A DNA stretch of 6,052 nucleotides from CAYMST01 sp964393115 (GTDB taxonomy: Bacteria; Bacteroidota; Bacteroidia; Cytophagales; Cyclobacteriaceae): NCBI GenBank assembly GCA_964393115.1, contig CAYMST010000285.1, positions 1-6,052 on the forward strand. The letters are read 5' to 3'. Below, piece after piece: positions 1-6,052 of the stretch. Every line of letters begins with the position of its first letter. The first letter of the stretch is position 1. Made by a program: the position numbers and the translations under genes. The notes beneath the pieces are model-generated. The model had not been told where the DNA came from. It did no database searches and saw nothing but the letters and a program-made list of their open reading frames with translations.

Positions 1-2004
1 ATTGGGATCGATCAAAATGGTCAAGTATTGATTTACTGTCATCGCATGGAAATGGGACAGGGAATCTTTCAAGCAGTACCCACCGTTATTGCCGAAGAAC
101 TGGAGGTTGAAATTGATCAAATTAAAATAGAACTCGCCTCTGGAGATCCAACTGCATATGGCAGACAAGATACTGGCGGCAGTACTAGCATCAGGAAAGG
201 GCTTTTCCCGCTTCAGCAGATAGGCGCTACGGCCCGAGAAATGCTCATCCAAGCCGCTGCAAATAAATGGGAAATCAGTGCCAATAACTGCTACGCTAAA
301 CTCGGGAAAGTATTTAACTCCCAAACGAAAGCGTCATTCCATTATGGAGAGTTAGCGCAGGATGCGATGCAATTGGAAGCCCCAAAAGAAGTTCGCGTTA
401 AAAAGAAGGGTGAATTTAACCTTATCGGGAAGTATACGAAACGGCAAGACATCAATTATAAAATAGATGGATCAGCGAAATTTGGGATGGATATCGTAGT
501 ACCGAACATGGTATATGCCGCAGTGCTACATTCTCCTCAAATACAAGGAGAAATAGAATCAATCGACGATCAGGAAACGCGAAAGGTTACTGGAGTCTTA
601 GATGTAGTTCCAATCACTAGAAGAGTCTTTCACCAAACCTTTCATGCCGTAGCTATTGTTGCGAAGAGTTACTATGCAGCTTACTTAGGAAAAAGAAAAC
701 TCAAGTTAACGTGGAAGGGCGTTGAGAATAAAGATTTTAACACAGAAAGCTATCTAGACACCAAACGTGAATTAGCGAAAAACTCTTCTAAAAGCATCTC
801 AAAGCAGTCAAATTTCGATTCTCAGTTGCGGACTGCAGATGAAATCATAGAAGGCGAGTACTACACTCCGTTTCTAGCTCATGCTCCTTTGGAACCGCAA
901 AATGCAACCGTTCGCATCAACGAGGATGGTAGCTGTGATCTATGGACATCCACTCAGTCTCCAAATAGTGTACAAAACGATGTAGCCGGTTTTCTTCAAA
1001 TTCAAAAAGAAGATGTGCGCATACATCCACAGTTCATTGGCGGCGGATTCGGAAGAAGACTATTCCGTGACGTACAACTAGAGGCTGTAGACCTCGCCAA
1101 GAAAATTGGTAAACCCATCAAGTTGATATGGGACAGGGAAAATGATATGACCCAGGGACCTGTGCGACCAGGAACGTATTCACACCTCACCGCAACGTTT
1201 GACGCAAAAAACGACTTAACTGGTTGGAGGCATTCCATGTCTGCTCCTTCTATTCGGGCAACCGTTGGAAAACAAAAACCCGGAAAAGGGTTCGTGGATA
1301 TGGGACATATGTGGGGCGTCCGAGACAGCTATTATACCAAAAACATTGACTATGAAGCCCGGTATGCTTACGCTGAAGCGCCCACAGTTTTGGGATGGTG
1401 GCGATCGGTAGCCGCAGGAAATAACTGTTTTCCAGAAGAATCCTTTATCGATCAAATCGCTCGAAAAAAAGCAATGGATCCATTCGATCTACGACTTGAA
1501 CTATGCACCGACGAACGCATGATTCGGTTTATGAAGTTTTTTAGGGAAAAGTCTAATTGGGACAATTTGGATCAGCAGGGAAAAGGGTTGGCCGTGTCCA
1601 ACAGTTTCGAGTGCTATGCAGGCCACGTCGTTTTGGTATCCCGAAAAAATGGGAAAGTCGTGATCGATAAAGTAATTGCGGGAATTGATACAGGGCTGTA
1701 TGTAAGTCCGGACGGAGTTAAATCTCAAACCGAAGGGAATATCATTATGGCACTAACGGCGACCATAAAAAGTGAAATAACGTTCCAGAACGGAGTAATT
1801 GAACAAACAGACTTTTCTGATTTCCCGCTACTAAGAATTGGCGAAACCCCTGAGATCGAAATTCATATCATGGAAAACAATGAAAAGCCCGGTGGTGCAG
1901 GAGAACCTACTTTACCCCCGCTTGCACCTGCGTTGACGAACGCGATCTTCGACCTGACCGGAAAGCGTATTTCAAAGATTCCATTTGACCTCAAGAAAGT
2001 TTGA
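1..2004 (+). CDS. Molybdopterin-binding catalytic subunit of a xanthine dehydrogenase-family hydroxylase (isoquinoline 1-oxidoreductase beta-type), 5' partial
   Basis: The frame is open from the first base, so the true start lies left of the window; 667 residues are visible and about 50-90 seem to be missing. Seen, counting from base 1: EMGQG at 17-21, QDTGGS at 56-61, FNLIGKYTKRQD then K-IDGSAKFGMD near 138-160, AHAPLEP at 293-299, the cofactor-binding GGGFGRR at 347-353, and near the C-terminus GGAGEP, whose Glu (codon 1903-1905, residue 635) matches the conserved catalytic glutamate of this superfamily. The order and spacing fit the large subunit of isoquinoline 1-oxidoreductase/membrane-bound aldehyde dehydrogenase relatives, which hydroxylate N-heterocycles or oxidise aldehydes using water-derived oxygen and a Mo cofactor. 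The family commonly pairs with a [2Fe-2S] subunit and is often Tat-exported; both would lie off-window, so neither can be tested here. The substrate cannot be told from the sequence. The stop overlaps the xdhC start by one base. Family confidence is high, substrate confidence low. Confidence 0.95.
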   Translation: MGIDQNGQVLIYCHRMEMGQGIFQAVPTVIAEELEVEIDQIKIELASGDPTAYGRQDTGGSTSIRKGLFPLQQIGATAREMLIQAAANKWEISANNCYAKLGKVFNSQTKASFHYGELAQDAMQLEAPKEVRVKKKGEFNLIGKYTKRQDINYKIDGSAKFGMDIVVPNMVYAAVLHSPQIQGEIESIDDQETRKVTGVLDVVPITRRVFHQTFHAVAIVAKSYYAAYLGKRKLKLTWKGVENKDFNTESYLDTKRELAKNSSKSISKQSNFDSQLRTADEIIEGEYYTPFLAHAPLEPQNATVRINEDGSCDLWTSTQSPNSVQNDVAGFLQIQKEDVRIHPQFIGGGFGRRLFRDVQLEAVDLAKKIGKPIKLIWDRENDMTQGPVRPGTYSHLTATFDAKNDLTGWRHSMSAPSIRATVGKQKPGKGFVDMGHMWGVRDSYYTKNIDYEARYAYAEAPTVLGWWRSVAAGNNCFPEESFIDQIARKKAMDPFDLRLELCTDERMIRFMKFFREKSNWDNLDQQGKGLAVSNSFECYAGHVVLVSRKNGKVVIDKVIAGIDTGLYVSPDGVKSQTEGNIIMALTATIKSEITFQNGVIEQTDFSDFPLLRIGETPEIEIHIMENNEKPGGAGEPTLPPLAPALTNAIFDLTGKRISKIPFDLKKV

Positions 2005-3122
2005 TGAACGAACTACAAACCATTCTTGACAAAATAGATCGAGCCGAAAATCAGCAATCGCTGGGTATCGCGACGGTCATAAAAGTCGAGGGATCATCGT
2101 ACAGAAGGGTCGGAGCCATGATGCTTTTTGAGGGAAATGGAAAGTGGTCCGGTGGCATAAGTGGCGGATGCCTGGAAGGAGATGCACTAAAACGTCTTCA
2201 AGAGGTGATCAAAACAGGAGTTTCTACTATCCATCGTTATGACACTAGCGACGACGACGAGGCTAGCATTGGTGCTGCCTTGGGCTGCAATGGGGTCATC
2301 CACGTCTTACTGGAAAAGCTTGAAACCGAAGATCCATTCTTTAAAAACGTCCAGAAATGTCTGCTGGCCAGAAAAGAAATCGTTGTATCTTTTGTGTACG
2401 ATCTACCTAAGCAAAAGCTTTATGACAAGATCATCTATGATGGCAAGCATTTCGTTTCTCAAAAGGAACCAAACGACATATCCCCATCTGTCCAGCAACA
2501 TTTTGAGCAACAAAGTAATGGCCTAAGCTCAACGGTGATCAATGGTACAGCATTAGAAGTATCACACCGGTTTTTGTCACCTCCTATTCAGTTATTCATC
2601 TTCGGAGCAGGAAACGATACCATCCCAGTCGTACAGATGGCCGAGGTATTAGGCTGGGAAACGATGATTGCTTACAACTGCCATGCACAACTGCTTCCCT
2701 TACGATTTCCTAAATCCGCAAGTCTCAAGTTCGTTTCTCCAAAATCATTTGCTCAAGAATGTTTATATGACCAACGTACGGCCATTATACTCATGAGCCA
2801 TAGCTATCAAAACGACCTTGATGCCTTCAAGTCTATTTTGAAAACGGGTAAAACACCGAGCTACCTCGGGGTACTAGGCCCTAAAAAAAGAACTTATAAA
2901 ATGCTCAACGAGCTTGGTATACCGTATCCAGAATACCTTAAAGCGCCCGTCGGACTGGAAATTGGCGCCGAAGGACCTGAGGAAATTGCCTTATCGATTG
3001 TCTCAGAGATAAAAGCTGTGCTATCAAACTCCCCAGCTACTCCCCTTTCACAGAAGTCATCTCCAATTCACGATAGAAGTGAGCAAGTAATCAAGGAAGA
3101 GATCTTTTTGGATATCGTATGA
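2004..3122 (+). CDS. xdhC: XdhC/CoxI-family molybdenum-cofactor maturation factor
   Basis: This 372-residue protein has the two-part XdhC architecture. The N-terminal part (about 1-110) carries GSSYRR at 30-35, ISGGCLE at 52-58 and ALGCNGVI at 92-99, with the conserved cysteines C56 and C95. The C-terminal Rossmann-like part carries IFGAGND around 199-205, then LMSHSYQND, YLGVLGPKKR and PVGLEIGAEGPEEIALSI. XdhC proteins bind molybdopterin cofactor, promote its sulfuration and hand it to their partner hydroxylase, so this is the dedicated chaperone for the upstream subunit. ATG 2004 overlaps the previous stop (TGATG), which favours translational coupling; a TTG at 2001 would add only one residue and is less likely. 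No strong ribosome binding site precedes it. One oddity: where relatives usually have an acidic residue after the second Rossmann strand (type D-x-R), this protein reads AYNCH, with Asn at residue 225. The assignment is secure; the effect of the Asn is inference. Confidence 0.95.
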   Translation: MNELQTILDKIDRAENQQSLGIATVIKVEGSSYRRVGAMMLFEGNGKWSGGISGGCLEGDALKRLQEVIKTGVSTIHRYDTSDDDEASIGAALGCNGVIHVLLEKLETEDPFFKNVQKCLLARKEIVVSFVYDLPKQKLYDKIIYDGKHFVSQKEPNDISPSVQQHFEQQSNGLSSTVINGTALEVSHRFLSPPIQLFIFGAGNDTIPVVQMAEVLGWETMIAYNCHAQLLPLRFPKSASLKFVSPKSFAQECLYDQRTAIILMSHSYQNDLDAFKSILKTGKTPSYLGVLGPKKRTYKMLNELGIPYPEYLKAPVGLEIGAEGPEEIALSIVSEIKAVLSNSPATPLSQKSSPIHDRSEQVIKEEIFLDIV

Positions 3123-3688
3123 CGAAGGGAATAATTCTAGCTGCTGGTGCTTCCTTTCGACTTGGTCATCCTAAGCAATTGGTAATGCTTCCTAATGGAC
3201 TGACTGTTCTTCAAAACACTGTTCAATGTATGCTTTCAAATGACTTAGAAACATACGTTATTCTTGGTTCCAACTCCGAGTTGGTCTCAAATTCACTTAA
3301 GGAATATAACGTAAAAACACTGATCAATGAACAGTGGTCAAAAGGCATGGGAAGCTCTATCGGCTACTCCATTTCTAGTATACCGTCGGAGACAACTTCT
3401 GTGGTTATTTCAGTTTGCGACCAGCCCTATCTTGACCGGCACATTATTCAATCATTAGTCGATACATTTCATTCGACAGATTCGTCAATTGTTGCTTCGC
3501 AATATAGAAATGGAAAGATTGGTGTTCCTGCTATATTTGATAAAAGCTTATTTCCGAAATTAATTCAACTATCTGGTGACATGGGTGCCAAAAAACTCAT
3601 TCGAGAAAGTTCTTCAATCACCACAATTGACTTTCCAAAAGGTGAAGTTGATATAGATGAAAAAAAAGATATTAACTTTTATAAATAA
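3119..3688 (+). CDS. mocA: MocA-like molybdenum cofactor nucleotidyltransferase (probable cytidylyltransferase)
   Basis: This 189-residue protein is of normal length for the MobA/MocA-type NTP-transferase family. It opens with the nucleotide-binding signature LAAGASFRLGHPKQ (7-20), then has EQWSKGMGSS near 71-80, a CDQP metal/nucleotide motif at 100-103, GVPAIF, LSGDMGAKKLI, and a closing VDIDEKKDI. This order matches MocA-type enzymes, which join CMP to molybdopterin to make the cytosine dinucleotide cofactor used by many bacterial hydroxylases of the xanthine dehydrogenase family. The related MobA uses GTP. The choice of MocA over MobA rests mainly on linkage to an xdhC and a hydroxylase gene and on the overall motif pattern, so nucleotide preference is inference. 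The ATG overlaps the xdhC stop by four bases (ATGA), a typical coupled junction, making it the third visible gene of one operon. It ends at TAA 3686-3688, and the next gene is convergent. Confidence 0.92.
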   Translation: MTKGIILAAGASFRLGHPKQLVMLPNGLTVLQNTVQCMLSNDLETYVILGSNSELVSNSLKEYNVKTLINEQWSKGMGSSIGYSISSIPSETTSVVISVCDQPYLDRHIIQSLVDTFHSTDSSIVASQYRNGKIGVPAIFDKSLFPKLIQLSGDMGAKKLIRESSSITTIDFPKGEVDIDEKKDINFYK

Positions 3689-3723
3689 CTCTTTTAGGTC
3701 CCTAAGAGAAAGACTTTTTAGTC
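3689..3723. terminator. Possible weak bidirectional terminator between convergent genes
   Basis: The 50-base gap between two convergent stop codons contains two small hairpins. In the first, CTC plus TTAG (3689-3697, with TT bulged) pairs with CTAAGAG (3702-3708) around a GTCC loop. In the second, GACT (3712-3715) pairs with AGTC (3720-3723) around TTTT. On the + strand a T-run (3715-3719) lies inside the second hairpin, not directly after the first; on the - strand the first hairpin is followed by TTATTTATAAAAG. Neither is a textbook intrinsic terminator. Position is the main argument. Confidence 0.35.
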
Positions 3724-3738
3724 CGGTTATTGCAAATC

Positions 3739-4161
3739 CTAATCCAACTTGAGCTCTGCTAATGCTACTCCCTTTATTTTTTCAAAGATCCGAGCGTTCA
3801 ATTTTATAGTGGCGATATAGGGTTGACCTACAATCAATTCAACAGATTTGGTCACCACTACTTTCTTCTCTTTCACATCAACGATTGATTTGTATGGGAT
3901 CAGTATTGGAGGATGAAACATCCTAAATAGAAATGTAGGCCTAAGATAGATACCTACATGATTACACTTCAGAACCAACGCATTTTGATAACTGGCGCCA
4001 TTTACCCCTGCGCTGATAACACCAATTTTCTTACCTACGAAGTCCTCGCCAAAGCGAAAGTGCTCCACCAAATCAGCCCAACCTACTTTAGCAATAACAT
4101 AGGTTACGAAAACCCACATCCCAATAAAAATGGGGAAGAACAAAAGTGCCATAAAATCCAT
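3739..4161 (-). CDS. Single-pass membrane protein with a beta-rich cytoplasmic domain, function unknown
   Basis: This 140-residue protein starts at ATG (complement of 4159-4161). Residues about 4-24 (from MALLFFPIF to TYVIA) form one clear hydrophobic membrane helix with a nearly uncharged N-terminus and a Lys directly after, so the positive-inside rule suggests that the rest faces the cytoplasm. After a short amphipathic stretch (to about 42), residues 43-140 look like successive beta strands: KKIGVISAG, NALVLKC, VGIYLRP, ILIPYKSIVDV, KVVVTKSVELIVG, YIATIKL, then a C-terminal helix. The pattern of a strand with GIYL followed by an IPY/W-S-I strand resembles small bacterial PH/GRAM-like domains. 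That is a fold guess, not a recognised family hit. It is a complete, ordinary-looking gene, convergent with the molybdenum operon and with no visible functional tie to it. No ribosome binding site is evident; a 12-base palindrome lies just before the start. Confidence 0.8.
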   Translation of the reverse strand: MDFMALLFFPIFIGMWVFVTYVIAKVGWADLVEHFRFGEDFVGKKIGVISAGVNGASYQNALVLKCNHVGIYLRPTFLFRMFHPPILIPYKSIVDVKEKKVVVTKSVELIVGQPYIATIKLNARIFEKIKGVALAELKLD

Positions 4162-4163
4162 AT

Positions 4164-4175
4164 GTATTTAAATAC
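4164..4175. repeat. Perfect 12-base palindrome upstream of the leftward gene
   Basis: GTATTTAAATAC is its own reverse complement and lies 2 to 14 bases upstream of the ATG of the leftward membrane-protein gene. It could be an operator half-site pair or a 5'-leader hairpin, but AT-rich palindromes of this size arise easily by chance. Confidence 0.4.
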
Positions 4176-4386
4176 GTGATCAAACTTGTTTTAGAAGTCA
4201 AATTCATAAAAAAACAACGTTACTTTCGACGAACTTATTCATTATATGGAAGTCATACCACAGGATAATTATACAAGAAAGTTGGTTCGAATGACTCATG
4301 GCTAGACTTTACTTCAGCTCTTAAATAGACTTAATATTAGGAGTAGAAGGTAAACCGTAAACACTTATACCTGACAGACTCTAACT

Positions 4387-4432
4387 AAATCAATCCACAC
4401 TTCGCGAGTTGATTTTAAAAGAACCCACTTTT
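4387..4432. repeat. Two adjacent inverted repeats in the intergenic region
   Basis: AAATCAA (4387-4393) is matched by TTGATTT (4409-4415), with a GC-richer 15-base loop containing TTCGCGAG. It is followed at once by AAAAG (4417-4421) matched by CTTTT (4428-4432). The arms are exact but short. The arrangement could be a leader structure or a binding site; no family is recognised. Confidence 0.3.
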
Positions 4433-4656
4433 GTTTAGCAACTCAAAACGACAAAAATCTACAAATAAATAACAAAACTTATACATACCTAACCATTGAA
4501 ATTCGAAAAACCAATTATTACATTTGACTATATTTATCTAAGAACCCTCAAACACAATCCACATGAAATTATCTCTTATCATTTCAAATAGGCGTCTGGT
4601 ATGGTCTTCCAATCCCTTATCACAGGATAAAGCAAAGCGGTCACTTTAAAAAAAGA

Positions 4657-4677
4657 GATTAACCTTTCTTTTTAATC
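4657..4677. repeat. Short inverted repeat upstream of the secreted-protein gene
   Basis: GATTAA (4657-4662) is matched by TTAATC (4672-4677) with a 9-base loop. The surrounding A- and T-runs allow alternative pairings such as AAAAAGA with TCTTTTT. It lies about 80-100 bases before the likely start of the rightward gene. It may be a weak leader hairpin or low-complexity chance. Confidence 0.25.
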
Positions 4678-4758
4678 AATAAAGGAAAAAAACACATCTT
4701 GCTCCTATGCGCCATCCTATCATTTACTTAAAAGAGTCGAGCACAAAAACACTTGTCA

Positions 4759-6052
4759 TTGAGTGAGTATATAAACAAATATTGCAGCACTAGAAGCACT
4801 ATAACCATAGCAATATCGCACATAATACTATTGCTTTTGAGTTATCACTCTTTATTATCTCAATCTATCAAAGACAAGAATAATTTAGGAAAAATAAACT
4901 GGGGACCGCTGTCCAATATCTACATTGGCATGAGTTATGATGAATTCGTTGGCTATTGGGATTATCGCCTATTGGACAGGTTAGAATATTTCAAAAGCAA
5001 ATATAAAGATAACCTAGAGATCAATATGCCAAGCCTGCAAATCATGATTGACTCAGTTGTTGGTCCAGCACTGGAACCTGTAAAGCCCATGAAATCTGGT
5101 GGACAGATCGAAGAAACATTTGAATTACTCAATAATAACCGATTTAAGTTCATCGAAATTGATTTTTCTGAAAATGTGGCGTTATCATCATTTTGTCCCA
5201 CTTGTCCAAACTCAATTAACCAATACGACGATACGGTCTCTACTGCTATATTTTGGTTTCATGAAAATAAGCGAGACACGGCCTTTCAACTTTGGAGAGT
5301 CGATGTCACATTAAAAAATAGAGATGAACTAAACCTTAAAAACTTCATTAATGATCAAACGAAGTTTTTCAAAACAAACGTTTCAACAACAAGCCAAAAA
5401 CAAACTTTTCATTATTTAAGCGCCATTGGCAGCAACGGTTTTCAAAACGTCTTACATCATGTAGCTGATGATATTTATCTGAGCAACCTGGAGGGAATTC
5501 CTGAAGGAATGGAAAGGATCATTAACAAAAGCGTAGATTCTGTTCAAAACGAGCAAATTAGGATTAAAAACCAAATCGAAGAACTCCAAAGTGTGTATGA
5601 TCTATTTACTTACTACAACTTCGAAAAAGCATCTAGGTTGGTTTGTCCCATGATCAAGAAGGACTCTTTTTCATCTGGCTTAGCTCCATTTCGAAATGAC
5701 ATACTTGAATTAGCTAGACAAACAGGTTTTTGTACTAAGGACGAGCGCTATTTAGCAACCGCCGATATTTTGAAATCCTTGGAACATTATGTCGAGTTTG
5801 GGTTAGCGGAAAAAATGGAAAGAAGATATGCAGAAATATACTTTCTGGTGGATCAATATCGTGAGTTGAAAAAAATATTAGCGAAGTACATTAGAAGAGG
5901 AAGGTTTAGCAAAAACATAAAAATCAACAAAATTGATTCCGTTTTAATGACCCATCAGGATGAATTGCCGGAAATTATAAAACGTGCACTTTCGGGAAAA
6001 GATACCTCACGGATATACATTACCCCGAACATTTTCAACACAATAATCGGCT
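4759..6052 (+). CDS. Unknown exported protein with signal peptide, 3' partial
   Basis: The frame is open from 4732 (after TAA 4729-4731) to the right edge, giving 431 visible residues from TTG 4759. No in-frame ATG occurs before 4930. Starting there would delete a convincing signal peptide: a charged N-region (SEYINKY-CSTR), a hydrophobic core at residues about 15-33 (ITIAISHIILLLL...) and a likely cut near SLLSQS (31-36). TTG 4759 is therefore preferred, with TTG 4753 two codons upstream as an alternative. The mature part has WGPLSNIYIGMSYDEF, a CPTCP motif (Cys 146 and 149), further Cys at 296 and 325, a mixed alpha/beta first half, a helical segment with coiled-coil character at about 250-284, and a long helical stretch rich in Glu/Lys/Arg around 341-384. 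I recognise no family or catalytic motif. Export to the periplasm or outer surface is inferred from the signal only. The reading frame is uninterrupted, so the gene looks intact as far as seen; its C-terminus, perhaps with a sorting domain, is off-window. Confidence 0.78.
   Translation, partial: MSEYINKYCSTRSTITIAISHIILLLLSYHSLLSQSIKDKNNLGKINWGPLSNIYIGMSYDEFVGYWDYRLLDRLEYFKSKYKDNLEINMPSLQIMIDSVVGPALEPVKPMKSGGQIEETFELLNNNRFKFIEIDFSENVALSSFCPTCPNSINQYDDTVSTAIFWFHENKRDTAFQLWRVDVTLKNRDELNLKNFINDQTKFFKTNVSTTSQKQTFHYLSAIGSNGFQNVLHHVADDIYLSNLEGIPEGMERIINKSVDSVQNEQIRIKNQIEELQSVYDLFTYYNFEKASRLVCPMIKKDSFSSGLAPFRNDILELARQTGFCTKDERYLATADILKSLEHYVEFGLAEKMERRYAEIYFLVDQYRELKKILAKYIRRGRFSKNIKINKIDSVLMTHQDELPEIIKRALSGKDTSRIYITPNIFNTIIG

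Larger units (their letters stand above)
4162..4752. other. AT-rich intergenic region with no recognised gene
   Basis: About 590 bases separate the start of the leftward membrane-protein gene from the start of the rightward secreted-protein gene, so both promoters should lie here. The stretch is visibly more AT-rich than the flanking genes and has stops in the forward frames that I followed. The forward frames starting with ATG are only 28 codons (4563-4649) and 19 codons (4707-4766), with no ribosome binding site or recognisable product. I could not identify a promoter matching either the sigma-70 or the Bacteroidota (TTTG / TAnnTTTG) consensus with confidence. I see no tRNA, riboswitch or mobile-element end, only the short inverted repeats listed separately. 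Confidence 0.6.

Noticed and set aside
1002..1728. Three open frames of 75-79 codons on the minus strand inside the hydroxylase gene (1002-1238, 1216-1455, 1501-1728)
   Set aside because: They lie opposite a strongly conserved coding region, show no recognisable protein features, and are typical antisense shadows.
2239..2526. A 95-codon frame on the plus strand inside xdhC
   Set aside because: It is out of frame with the conserved XdhC motifs, which cover the same bases convincingly.
3958..4179. A 73-codon plus-strand frame opposite the membrane-protein gene
   Set aside because: The minus-strand reading gives a coherent membrane helix and beta domain; the plus-strand product has no such features.
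4260..4630. Direct repeat CACAGGATAA at 4260-4269 and 4621-4630
   Set aside because: Ten exact bases in a 600-base AT-rich region are within chance expectation, and the flanks do not extend the match.
4563..4649. A 28-codon frame beginning MKLSLIIS, and a 19-codon frame at 4707-4766
   Set aside because: They are very short, with no ribosome binding site and no continuing signal or membrane pattern. Chance occurrence is likely.
4962..5314. A minus-strand frame (4962-5201) and an off-frame plus-strand frame (5099-5314)
   Set aside because: Both overlap the long open frame running from 4732 to the window edge, which is the far better coding candidate.
1..6052. CRISPR array, tRNA, rRNA, insertion sequence or phage signature
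   Set aside because: No regularly spaced repeats, cloverleaf-like GC-rich segment, transposase motif or terminal repeats were seen on either strand.

Overview
The window looks like chromosomal DNA of an environmental Gram-negative bacterium, most likely a member of the Bacteroidota. That assignment is an inference. It rests on moderate base composition with AT-rich gaps, no clear Shine-Dalgarno sequences, an export signal ending LLSQS on the last gene, and a gene order (isoquinoline-1-oxidoreductase-type large subunit, xdhC, mocA-like) that is common in that phylum. No phage, transposon, CRISPR, rRNA or tRNA signature is visible.

Positions 1-3688 (+ strand) hold the 3' part of a molybdenum-hydroxylase operon. 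The first gene, cut by the left edge, encodes the molybdopterin-binding catalytic subunit of a xanthine dehydrogenase-family enzyme of the isoquinoline 1-oxidoreductase beta type. It overlaps by one base (TGATG) an XdhC/CoxI-family maturation factor, which overlaps by four bases (ATGA) a MocA-like molybdenum-cofactor nucleotidyltransferase. The logic is clear: MocA adds a nucleotide (by family precedent CMP) to molybdopterin, XdhC handles, sulfurates or delivers the finished cofactor, and the hydroxylase uses it. The [2Fe-2S] small subunit expected in such enzymes is not visible and probably lies just left of the window. A weak hairpin region follows mocA.

Positions 3739-4161 (- strand) hold a convergent gene for a 140-residue protein with one N-terminal membrane helix and a beta-rich soluble domain, of unknown function. 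Positions 4162 to about 4750 are AT-rich and contain no recognisable gene, only a few short inverted repeats of doubtful meaning.

From about 4759 (+ strand) to the right edge runs a long open frame of at least 431 codons with an apparent signal peptide and no family that I recognise. It has no in-frame ATG before 4930 and probably starts at a TTG. It is the least explained object in the window. I found no convincing new multi-gene system. The molybdenum operon is a known type with some individual features worth checking.
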